Source of the DNA: DATEFF01 sp964586395
GTDB taxonomy: Bacteria > Patescibacteriota > Saccharimonadia > Saccharimonadales > EFPC-124
DNA length: 47,711 nt
Direction: 5' to 3'
NCBI GenBank assembly: GCA_964586395.1
Contig: CAZPGP010000008.1
Coordinates: 1-47,711, forward strand
Shown here: in pieces, positions 41,531 to 47,711 of the stretch
How the letters are laid out: every line of letters begins with the position of its first letter
Numbering within the stretch: the first letter of the stretch is position 1
Program-made: the position numbers and the translations under genes
The notes under the pieces: model-generated
Told to the model about the DNA's origin: nothing
Databases searched by the model: none
Seen by the model: only the letters and a program-made list of their open reading frames with translations

Positions 41531-41947
41531 ATGATTACCTACTACACCGACGGCAGTTGCGAGCCAAACCCCGGCGCGGGCGGCTTTGCAGTTATCCGAG
41601 ACATGAAACCGCATATCCTGGGCAGTGAGCCTGAATCGACCAACATTCGCATGGAAGGCAAGGCCATTATCGCCGCATTGCAGGACGCCGCAGGAGCTGA
41701 GTGCACCATCCACACCGACAGCGAATTCTGGATTAACGTGATTACCAAATGGTCTTTGGCATGGGAGAAAAACGGCTGGAAGAAAAAGGGTGGCGAGATC
41801 AAAAACCTCGACATCGTGAAGGAGGTCTGTCCGCTGTTCCGTGAATCCAAAGCCACATTAGTCTGGGTCCGCGGCCACAACAACGACGAAGGCAACGAAC
41901 TGGCCGACCACTGGGCCAACGAAGCCCGCATGGGCACGCAGCTGTAA
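41531..41947 (+). CDS. rnhA: Ribonuclease H (type 1)
   Basis: 138 aa. Degrades the RNA strand of RNA-DNA hybrids. The four catalytic carboxylates are visible: Asp in YTDGSCEPNPG, Glu in RMEGKAIIAAL, Asp in IHTDSEFW, and Asp in NELADHWANEA. The conserved His is in WVRGHNNDEGN. The basic handle region WKKKGGEIKN is present. It is transcribed from its own leaderless promoter and ends in a typical terminator. Confidence 0.95.
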   Translation: MITYYTDGSCEPNPGAGGFAVIRDMKPHILGSEPESTNIRMEGKAIIAALQDAAGAECTIHTDSEFWINVITKWSLAWEKNGWKKKGGEIKNLDIVKEVCPLFRESKATLVWVRGHNNDEGNELADHWANEARMGTQL

Positions 41948-41951
41948 ACTA

Positions 41952-41981
41952 AACACCCGCCAGAGATGACGGGTGTTTTTT
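41952..41981 (+). terminator. Terminator of rnhA
   Basis: AACACCCG (41952-41959), a 10-nt loop, CGGGTGTT (41970-41977), followed by Ts. Confidence 0.9.
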
Positions 41982-42005
41982 GGTGTACGGTAGGAAATGT
42001 AGGCC

Positions 42006-42019
42006 TTTTATGATATAAG
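42006..42019 (+). promoter_or_regulatory. Probable promoter element of the cassette gene at 42058
   Basis: TTTTATGATATA (42006-42017), identical to the element upstream of the PBP gene, containing a TATAAG -10. No good -35. The GGAGACAG ribosome site lies in a leader of about 30-35 nt. Confidence 0.5.
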
Positions 42020-42057
42020 GTATTGGTTGATCTCGCCTCACGAACGGAGACAGAGAA

Positions 42058-42393
42058 ATGTCGAAAACGCCTGACATCCTGCCCTACCGCGGTAGTTTGA
42101 CCGCACCCTCAGCGGGCGCGGTTGGCTGGGGGATCACGGTCGCGAGCTGGCCTACGGCTAGGCCGCTGTTTCATTTGTTAGCGGGGGAGGTGTTCGACGC
42201 GCAAGTCTTGACGGCGCACTTGGTGCTCGCGGGCTTCGTGAGCCCCCGGGTCCGCTTGGCGGAGCGCACGTGTCGCGTCGTCTTCCTTCCGGCGCCTACA
42301 AGTCACAAGGACATGGCGGCGAAGATCCTGCGCATCATGAGGGCGCACTACAGTCACTACAAGGGCCGGCCCATCGTGTGGCCCGGTGCGTGA
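42058..42393 (+). CDS. GC-rich small protein, unknown
   Basis: 111 aa with ribosome site GGAG about 9 nt before the ATG. Soluble-looking, basic C-terminus (MRAHYSHYKGRPIVW), a hydrophobic centre VLTAHLVLAGFVSPRVRL and a beta-rich middle. No family recognised. GC-ending codons contrast with the neighbouring RNase H and pgl genes. Followed by a GC-rich hairpin. Confidence 0.7.
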   Translation: MSKTPDILPYRGSLTAPSAGAVGWGITVASWPTARPLFHLLAGEVFDAQVLTAHLVLAGFVSPRVRLAERTCRVVFLPAPTSHKDMAAKILRIMRAHYSHYKGRPIVWPGA

Positions 42394-42409
42394 CCGGATC
42401 AATCCACGA

Positions 42410-42443
42410 GGGCGCCCAGTCAGAACTTACGACTTGGGCGCCC
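42410..42443 (+). terminator. GC-rich terminal hairpin
   Basis: GGGCGCCCAGTC (42410-42421) and GACTTGGGCGCCC (42431-42443), with one extra T in the second arm. Confidence 0.8.
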
Positions 42444-42483
42444 CGGGCAGCATGACATTATAAAATGTGCTTAAATAAGATTA

Positions 42484-43158
42484 ATGCACCGGGTAGTTGT
42501 GACGAATAGGGAGGGAGCAGCCAGGGCAATTGCTCATGGGCTGGAAAGCGCACTCAGCAATAAGCTGAAGGTTCTTTGGCTGATGTCTGGCGGCAGCAAT
42601 GTTGCGCTGCAGCTGGAAGTCTTGGGAATGCTGCAGAACGCCAACCGTCACAACCTTACGATTAGCCTTATTGACGAACGATTCGTCCCTCTGGACAGCC
42701 CGAACAGCAATTGGCACGCCCTGCTGGACGGTGGATTGAGTGGTGAAAAGGCTCGGCTGGAACCGCCGATTGTTGATTGGGATTTGAGTCTGCATGACGC
42801 GGCGCACGATTGGTCGCGACGTCTCAGCGAGCGCATCGGCGAGGCGGATATGGTTGTGGGCCAGTTCGGTGTGGGCGCCGACGGTCATACGGCGGGAATC
42901 TTGCCGCACACCGAGGGCGTGAGCGAACACGACAAGCTCGTCTTGGGCTATAAAGGCAAGGACCATGAGCGACTCACTGTAACACCGCGGCTCTTCAAGC
43001 AGTTGCATCTGGCGATTGGCGTCGCGATGGGCGAGTCCAAGAAGCCAATTCTCGAGCGTATGGCAACCGATATCTCCGCCGACGAGCAGCCTGCGCAACT
43101 TTTACTCCTGGCACCAGAACTTATTATGTATACAGATCAGAAAGTGGAGTGGTCATGA
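42484..43158 (+). CDS. pgl: 6-phosphogluconolactonase
   Basis: 224 aa. Hydrolyses 6-phosphogluconolactone in the oxidative pentose-phosphate pathway. SGGSN near residue 35, LIDERFVP (about 61-68), NSNW and GVGADGHTAGILP (about 128-140) are the hallmark motifs of the DevB/SOL family. First gene of the pgl-gnd-zwf operon. Its TGA overlaps the ATG of gnd. A TAAATA -10 (42472-42477), 6 nt before the ATG, suggests a leaderless start. Confidence 0.93.
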   Translation: MHRVVVTNREGAARAIAHGLESALSNKLKVLWLMSGGSNVALQLEVLGMLQNANRHNLTISLIDERFVPLDSPNSNWHALLDGGLSGEKARLEPPIVDWDLSLHDAAHDWSRRLSERIGEADMVVGQFGVGADGHTAGILPHTEGVSEHDKLVLGYKGKDHERLTVTPRLFKQLHLAIGVAMGESKKPILERMATDISADEQPAQLLLLAPELIMYTDQKVEWS

Positions 43159-44063
43159 AAGTAGGATTTATCGGACTCGGTAGGATGGGCTCGCAAATGG
43201 TTACCCGGCTTCAAAACCAAAGCCATCAAGTGGTGGCGTACGACGTCGATCCGGACGCGGTGCGGCGGGTGGCTCGCGTTGGTGCAAAGGCCGCCAAGAG
43301 TCGTGAAGAAATGATCTCGATGTTGGGCAAACATCCGGTTGTATGGGTGATGATCCCAGCCCGATTTGTAGATGAAGAGATCGCTGGTTTACTGAAGCTG
43401 TTGCCGGAAGGTTCGATTATTGTGGATGGCGGTAATTCTGACTATCGCGAAACGCTTCGTCGTTATGGTCGCTGCCTAGAGAAGGGCGTCGAGCTTGTCG
43501 ATGTCGGAACGTCAGGCGGGATCCTGGGGCTCAAGAACGGATTTTCAATGATGGTCGGCGGCACAACAGAAGCTGTGCATCGTGTTGAACCACTCATCAA
43601 GGCATTGGCACAGACGCAGGGCTACAGGCACTTCGGCCCAACCGGCACCGGTCATTACGTCAAGATGGTTCACAACGCCATCGAATATGGCATGATGGAA
43701 TCATACGCCGAGGGATACCGCTTGCTGCGCGAGGGCCCAATCAAAGACATCGACCTCGCGGCGGTTGCCGACGTTTGGCAGCGCGGAAGCATCATCGCAT
43801 CGTCGTTGAATAGCTTGTCGGGCCAGGTTTTGCGTAAATACCCAGATCTCGACCAGACTGACGGTGTGGTTTTTGAGACTGGCGAGACGGGCTGGGCGCT
43901 GGAAGCGGCGAAGGAGGCGAGCGTGCCAATGCCGGCAATCCAGGCAGCAGTCGATGTCCGCAAGGCGTCGGAGAAGGGCGAGATTACATTCGCCACCCGT
44001 CTGCTCGCGGCAATGCGCAATGCATTCGGCGGTCATCCGCTCAAACGTGACAACTCTAAATAA
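43155..44063 (+). CDS. gnd: 6-phosphogluconate dehydrogenase, decarboxylating (short form)
   Basis: 302 aa from ATG 43155, which overlaps the pgl stop. The frame is open six bases upstream from a GTG. NADP-binding VGFIGLGRMGSQM, DGGNSDYRE, GTSGG and the catalytic Lys in HYVKMVHNAIEYG are present. The length matches the short bacterial form (about 300 aa) lacking the long C-terminal helical domain of the E. coli-type enzyme. It yields NADPH or NADH and ribulose 5-phosphate. Confidence 0.94.
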   Translation: MKVGFIGLGRMGSQMVTRLQNQSHQVVAYDVDPDAVRRVARVGAKAAKSREEMISMLGKHPVVWVMIPARFVDEEIAGLLKLLPEGSIIVDGGNSDYRETLRRYGRCLEKGVELVDVGTSGGILGLKNGFSMMVGGTTEAVHRVEPLIKALAQTQGYRHFGPTGTGHYVKMVHNAIEYGMMESYAEGYRLLREGPIKDIDLAAVADVWQRGSIIASSLNSLSGQVLRKYPDLDQTDGVVFETGETGWALEAAKEASVPMPAIQAAVDVRKASEKGEITFATRLLAAMRNAFGGHPLKRDNSK

Positions 44064-44076
44064 TCTCGGAGACTTT

Positions 44077-45549
44077 ATGACCCACCAGCAACTTTCACCT
44101 GCGGCACTCGTTATCTTTGGCATTACTGGTGACTTGGCGCGGCGGAAACTTCTGCCAGCGTTGTATCACTTGGCTGCTGACGACCTACTGCCCGAGGGTT
44201 TTGAGGTTATCGGCGTGACCCGGAGTGGTACGACGGTAGATTCATTGGCCGAAAGCATACGATCTTTCGTGGCAAAAGGCGATGACAAGTGTGACGAGGA
44301 AGTGCTCGGCAAACTGACACAGAAGATCAGCATCGTCACCATGGATCTAGCCAAGCCAGACGAATACGCCAAGCTGAAAACCGCCCTCGACGAGCACGAA
44401 GAGCGCGTCGGCGCCTGTACCAATCGATTGTTCTATCTGGCGGTTCCGTCGCAGACATTTGGTGATATTGCCGAGTTGCTGGGCAAGGGTGGCCTGACCG
44501 AGGGCTGTAAGCACAAGGTGGGCGAGTCGCGACTGCTGATCGAGAAGCCATTCGGCTACGACCTGGCATCGGCACGCGAGCTTATCGATGTGCTGGGCAC
44601 GCAGTTTAGTGAGCAGCAGATTTACCGCGTCGACCATTACCTCGCCAAAGAGACAGCGCAAAATATTCTGACCTTTCGTTTCAATAACCCGTTGTTCCAG
44701 TCGGTCTGGGATAGCGGCAATGTGAGTTCGGTCATGATAACCGCTGCGGAGAGTATCGGCATTGAGGGGCGTGTGGCGTTTTACGAGCAGACCGGGGCGC
44801 TGCGAGATTTGATCCAAAGCCACTTGCTGCAGCTTTTGACGCTTGTCACGATGGAGCGACCAGAAAATATGGACGCCGAGTCGATTCACGAGCGCAAGCT
44901 GGAGTTGCTCAACGCTATTGTGCCAATTGCCCCGGACAAAGTTGCCGAGCAGGCGGTTCGTGGTCAATACGAGACGTATCATCAGGAAGTTCAGAATACT
45001 TCATCTATCACCGAGACATATGCGGCGCTGCGGCTCGATATCGACACGCCGCGTTGGAAGGGCGTCCCTGTGCTGATTCGCACTGGCAAGGCGCTGGCCG
45101 AGAAGGCGACCGAGATAACCTTGAGCTTTAGCAATGAGACCGAGCACCAGAATACGCTGACGTTTCGGATTCAGCCGAACGAAGGCATTTCGATCGAACT
45201 GCAGGCCAAGAAACCCGGCTTCGACGCCGAGACCGAGACGGTGCAGATGGACTTTTGCTACCCGAACACTGGCGACGGCGTGCACCCTGACGCTTACGAG
45301 CGTGTGCTCGTCGACTCGCTCCGCGGTGACAAGACGCTCTTCGCGACCAGCGATGAAGTCATCGCTGCCTGGAAAGTCATAGAGAATGTGCTGCATGCCT
45401 GGAGTATGGGCGGTAACGACATCGAGACATACCCTGGTGGCTCATGGGGTCCGAAGGCTGCCAATAAACTTGCCGAGCGCGCTAACGCCAAGTGGGTTAG
45501 TGAGCGGCTCAGAATCTGTCAGGTGCACAATCACGGGCAGAAAACTTAG
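44077..45549 (+). CDS. zwf: Glucose-6-phosphate 1-dehydrogenase
   Basis: 490 aa from ATG 44077, standard length; the frame extends upstream inside gnd but without a ribosome site. GITGDLARRKLLPALY binds the nucleotide, IEKPFG follows, and RVDHYLAKETAQNI carries the catalytic His and the substrate Lys. It starts 13 nt after gnd with a CGGAG ribosome site. It completes the oxidative branch together with pgl and gnd in one operon. The gene order pgl-gnd-zwf is substrate order reversed. Confidence 0.96.
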   Translation: MTHQQLSPAALVIFGITGDLARRKLLPALYHLAADDLLPEGFEVIGVTRSGTTVDSLAESIRSFVAKGDDKCDEEVLGKLTQKISIVTMDLAKPDEYAKLKTALDEHEERVGACTNRLFYLAVPSQTFGDIAELLGKGGLTEGCKHKVGESRLLIEKPFGYDLASARELIDVLGTQFSEQQIYRVDHYLAKETAQNILTFRFNNPLFQSVWDSGNVSSVMITAAESIGIEGRVAFYEQTGALRDLIQSHLLQLLTLVTMERPENMDAESIHERKLELLNAIVPIAPDKVAEQAVRGQYETYHQEVQNTSSITETYAALRLDIDTPRWKGVPVLIRTGKALAEKATEITLSFSNETEHQNTLTFRIQPNEGISIELQAKKPGFDAETETVQMDFCYPNTGDGVHPDAYERVLVDSLRGDKTLFATSDEVIAAWKVIENVLHAWSMGGNDIETYPGGSWGPKAANKLAERANAKWVSERLRICQVHNHGQKT

Positions 45550-45631
45550 AAACTCATAAATCTTGCTTGCCCTAACAATCTGTCTAAAGATAGAATCGGG
45601 ATAACAACTTAGTCGCGAAGGACTTCCCAGC

Positions 45632-47275
45632 GTGCCCCAAAGATTCACCAAACACCAATTATTTATCGGTCGAAGTATATGGGCATGCATCGTGGCCTAC
45701 CTGGCGGTGTCGATTGTTGACTGGCAGGTTATGGGCCGGCCGAGTGCTGAGTGGACGATCACGACATTCCTGGCGATTGTGTTGGGCGCGCTCGGTTTCC
45801 TAGCGGCCAACGAGCAAGTTGAGCGTGCTATCGAGTGGATGGGGCGAACATGGAAGGCCGGTGTGGCTTTTGCTCTCGTGGCGACGGTCGTTTTGGTGGC
45901 CCTCCTGTCGCCGTATCCATACTTTCAACGTACGATCACGCTTGGCGCCGACTTGCCGCTCAGCGGCATCGACAAGGCGAATGGTGAGGCGGTAAAGCGT
46001 GGCATCGAGCTGGCAATCGAGCGCGAGAATAGCGCCAACAAGGACGATTCGAATTTTAACTATTCGTTCAAACTCCGGAGCCTCGACGACGTTACTGATC
46101 CAAAGGGTAGTGCGAACGCTGGCGTGGGCAAGAAAAACATCGACAAGCTCAAGGGTGACCAACGCGTCGCCGGGATCATAGGCCCATACAATACCGACGT
46201 TGCCATCAAGGAAATCCCGGTGGCCAACGCCGAGAACGACCGTGTCGCGCTCATTAGTCCTTCGACAACCGCCGAGTGTTTGACCGGCCCGAAGGACGCC
46301 ACACAGACCCGCATTCAGTATGACTGCGACAGCGGCTACCTGAACGGCCGCGACAGTAAGGGCGCATTCTTCCGCCTAGCCGCACCAAGCCACAAGATGG
46401 GCGAAGTGTATGTCGGCTGCCTGTCCGCTGATGTTTTGGCGGTTGCTGGTCTGTGCCCTGACATGCCGCACAAGGGCGGACAACTCTACAAGAAAGCTGT
46501 AGTTATCGACGATGGCAGCGTGTTTAGCGTCGCCTTTGCGGACAGTATCGCAGCGTACTGGAAGGCCTACAGCAAGACGCCTCTGTTGTATGGTCCCGAG
46601 TCCAGTGGGCCGAGTCGCGTCGAGGCTGACCTTCGGGAGAAGCTTGCTCAGATTCAGGCGCTTGCCGACAAGCCTGACCTGGTGATCTTTGTAGGAAGTT
46701 ATCAAAATTCGGCCGTATTTCAGGACATGCTTGACGATTTTAGTGCCTTGAACGACGCCGATATCGCCTATAGCACGTCCATCATGAATGTCGCGCCTAA
46801 CGAACATTTCCTGCATACGTCCGGCGGGGATCGCTCGTATTATGCGGTTGCGCCACTCATTAGCCTCAAGGACAGCTCCAACCCGAACGCGCAGAAATTT
46901 GTAAGCGCGTATCGCGAAAAGTTCAATGTAGATCCGAATCCATACAGCGCAACTGGCTATGACGCGGCTAATATCCTCATCGGTGCCATCAAGAAGGCGG
47001 TCAATGAACAAGCCGTCGTGCCAAATCCAACTCTTTTGCAGCACCTAATGGGCCAGTCGAGCAAGGAAGCGAAAGATTTCCGCCAGGCGGTGATTGAAAA
47101 GATTCGCGACGACACGCATTACGAGAGTGCTGCGAGCGCGACGGGCACGTATTCGTTCGCGCGTAACAGCAACGGCGAACTCCGCGACGAGAAAAGCTCT
47201 GCGGTGTCGGTTTTCCGTTGGATGCCAAGCAGCATCGGCCGCGATACCAACATCAATGGTTGGGATTTCCAGTAG
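45632..47275 (+). CDS. Membrane-tethered ABC-type substrate-binding protein (LivJ-like fold)
   Basis: 547 aa, GTG start with AAGGA 9 nt upstream; TAGAAT -10 near 45591. Three N-terminal membrane segments (about 10-28, 40-60, 72-92) precede a periplasmic-binding type 1 domain: TITLGADLPLSGIDKANGEAVKRGIELAIE, VAGIIGPYNTDVAIKEIP, VALISPSTT, then YYAVAPLISLKD and YSATGYDAANIL. This is the branched-chain amino-acid/amide-binding family. No permease or ATPase gene adjoins it, so a sensor or scavenging role is possible. Confidence 0.9.
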   Translation: MPQRFTKHQLFIGRSIWACIVAYLAVSIVDWQVMGRPSAEWTITTFLAIVLGALGFLAANEQVERAIEWMGRTWKAGVAFALVATVVLVALLSPYPYFQRTITLGADLPLSGIDKANGEAVKRGIELAIERENSANKDDSNFNYSFKLRSLDDVTDPKGSANAGVGKKNIDKLKGDQRVAGIIGPYNTDVAIKEIPVANAENDRVALISPSTTAECLTGPKDATQTRIQYDCDSGYLNGRDSKGAFFRLAAPSHKMGEVYVGCLSADVLAVAGLCPDMPHKGGQLYKKAVVIDDGSVFSVAFADSIAAYWKAYSKTPLLYGPESSGPSRVEADLREKLAQIQALADKPDLVIFVGSYQNSAVFQDMLDDFSALNDADIAYSTSIMNVAPNEHFLHTSGGDRSYYAVAPLISLKDSSNPNAQKFVSAYREKFNVDPNPYSATGYDAANILIGAIKKAVNEQAVVPNPTLLQHLMGQSSKEAKDFRQAVIEKIRDDTHYESAASATGTYSFARNSNGELRDEKSSAVSVFRWMPSSIGRDTNINGWDFQ

Positions 47276-47324
47276 GTCCGCGCGGTGCCAGTGCGATACA
47301 ATAGAAGTATCAAAGGAGTTCTAA

Positions 47325-47621
47325 GTGACCAAAGCAGTCTGGAATGGCCACGTGCTGGCCGAAAGCGACCAAACCATCCGTATCGAGGGCAATCATTACT
47401 TTCCGCCCAACAGCGTTAACCGTGAGTTACTCACACCAAGCGATCTGCATACTATTTGCCCATGGAAAGGCACGGCGAGTTACTATAACGTCGTTGTCGA
47501 TGGCGAAGTCAACGACGATGCTGCGTGGTATTACGCCGAGCCGAAGGACGGCTCGATCAAGCGCGTTGGCCAAGATTTCACCAACTACGTTGCCTTCTGG
47601 CATGGCGTGGAGGTAGCGTAG
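47325..47621 (+). CDS. DUF427 domain protein
   Basis: 98 aa with GTG start and AAAGGAG 8 nt upstream. The DUF427 hallmarks are VWNGHVLAESD, HYFPPNSVNRELL, CPWKGTASYYNVVVDG, and AWYYAEPK..FTNYVAFWHGVEV. Function unknown; family proteins are common in actinobacteria and fungi. A TACAAT-type -10 lies about 35 nt before the start. Confidence 0.93.
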   Translation: MTKAVWNGHVLAESDQTIRIEGNHYFPPNSVNRELLTPSDLHTICPWKGTASYYNVVVDGEVNDDAAWYYAEPKDGSIKRVGQDFTNYVAFWHGVEVA

Positions 47622-47622
47622 T

Positions 47623-47711
47623 ATGCTACACAAAGTTAGCCATCCAAATTCGCTGGTGCGTATTTACGCCTTCTCGGCGCTTGCGACGATCGCAACATTT
47701 GTCGCCGTCGC
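47623..47711 (+). CDS. Start of a membrane or exported protein, truncated by the window edge
   Basis: The first 29 residues only. GGAGG lies about 9 nt before the ATG, inside the end of the DUF427 gene. The N-terminus MLHKVSHPNSLVR is followed by a hydrophobic run, suggesting a signal anchor or first membrane segment. It is probably cotranscribed with the DUF427 gene. Confidence 0.6.
   Translation, partial: MLHKVSHPNSLVRIYAFSALATIATFVAV

Noticed and set aside
4060..42393. GC-rich genes as contamination or chimeric assembly
   Set aside because: There are eight separate insertions, each neatly placed between native genes with AT-rich promoters continuous with the native flanks. Repeated chimeras at gene boundaries are unlikely, though read mapping would settle it.
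1..47711. Recoded UGA, as in Gracilibacteria
   Set aside because: TGA ends native genes such as pgl and the response regulator in overlap with the next start, and no conserved gene is interrupted by in-frame TGA.
1..47711. CRISPR array, prophage or transposon
   Set aside because: No regularly spaced repeats, integrase, transposase, phage structural genes or IS ends were seen. The only long direct repeat is the gap-flanking duplicate.

Overview
The window looks like a bacterial chromosome fragment from a metagenome assembly, most likely Candidatus Saccharibacteria (TM7) or a close Patescibacteria/CPR relative. This is inferred from the compact gene set, many -10 boxes placed directly before start codons, the TsaC/TsaD, UvrA2-like, Pif1-like and DrrAB genes, and standard use of TGA as stop (for example at 35402 and 43158). 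The lineage is inference. One run of 100 Ns (26016-26115) lies between two identical 55-bp copies, so it is a scaffolding artefact. I see no rRNA, CRISPR array, insertion sequence or prophage. No stretch longer than about 300 bases lacks a gene.

Layout. 14-3908: two-gene end-joining operon (ku, ligD) divergent from a possible uracil-DNA-glycosylase-fold protein. 4060-6435: class A penicillin-binding protein. 6571-10538: DUF1428 protein, DrrB/DrrA-like ABC exporter, and the t6A pair tsaC-tsaD. 10620-15944: UvrA2-like ATPase, small membrane protein, deoxyribosyltransferase-like protein, a Dus-HAD fusion, and a P-loop kinase. 16047-20423: nucleoside hydrolase-like gene, DUF1801, TfoX-N and DUF1761 genes with a divergent HxlR regulator, small anchored protein, frameshifted Nudix gene, tRNA-Gln(CTG). 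20530-28300: TspO fusion, OpgC-like acyltransferase overlapping an acyl-adenylating enzyme, Pif1-like helicase, Nudix hydrolase, exported bactofilin-like protein. 28452-34511: FAD-linked oxidase, small proteins, NDH-2-like dehydrogenase, and a GpsA-like gene overlapping a degenerate glycerol-kinase-like gene. 34725-37989: two-component system and a convergent membrane protein. 38188-47711: secreted SGNH hydrolase, small membrane proteins, RNase H, oxidative pentose-phosphate operon pgl-gnd-zwf, membrane-tethered ABC-type binding protein, DUF427 protein, and a truncated last gene.

The most striking pattern is two-tier. Most genes have moderate GC, and many have a -10 box 6-9 nt before the ATG, so their mRNAs should be leaderless. 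Scattered among them are eight visibly GC-richer loci of one or two genes (starting near 4060, 16047, 19129, 24256, 28452, 30613, 38188, 42058). Most of these have their own promoter, a leader of roughly 40-65 nt, a good Shine-Dalgarno site and a long GC-rich 3' hairpin, and none comes with mobility genes. They look like self-contained expression cassettes added one at a time to a compact genome. They encode a cell-wall synthase, a nucleoside hydrolase-like enzyme, a secreted SGNH hydrolase and several small unknown proteins.

Metabolic theme: NADPH production (pgl-gnd-zwf), NADH oxidation (NDH-2-like, FAD-linked oxidase), a glycerol/G3P-like gene pair with altered active sites, and cell-surface functions (PBP, OpgC-like acyltransferase, bactofilin-like protein, SGNH hydrolase). 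DNA-repair functions are Ku-LigD, the UvrA2-like ATPase and the Pif1-like helicase.
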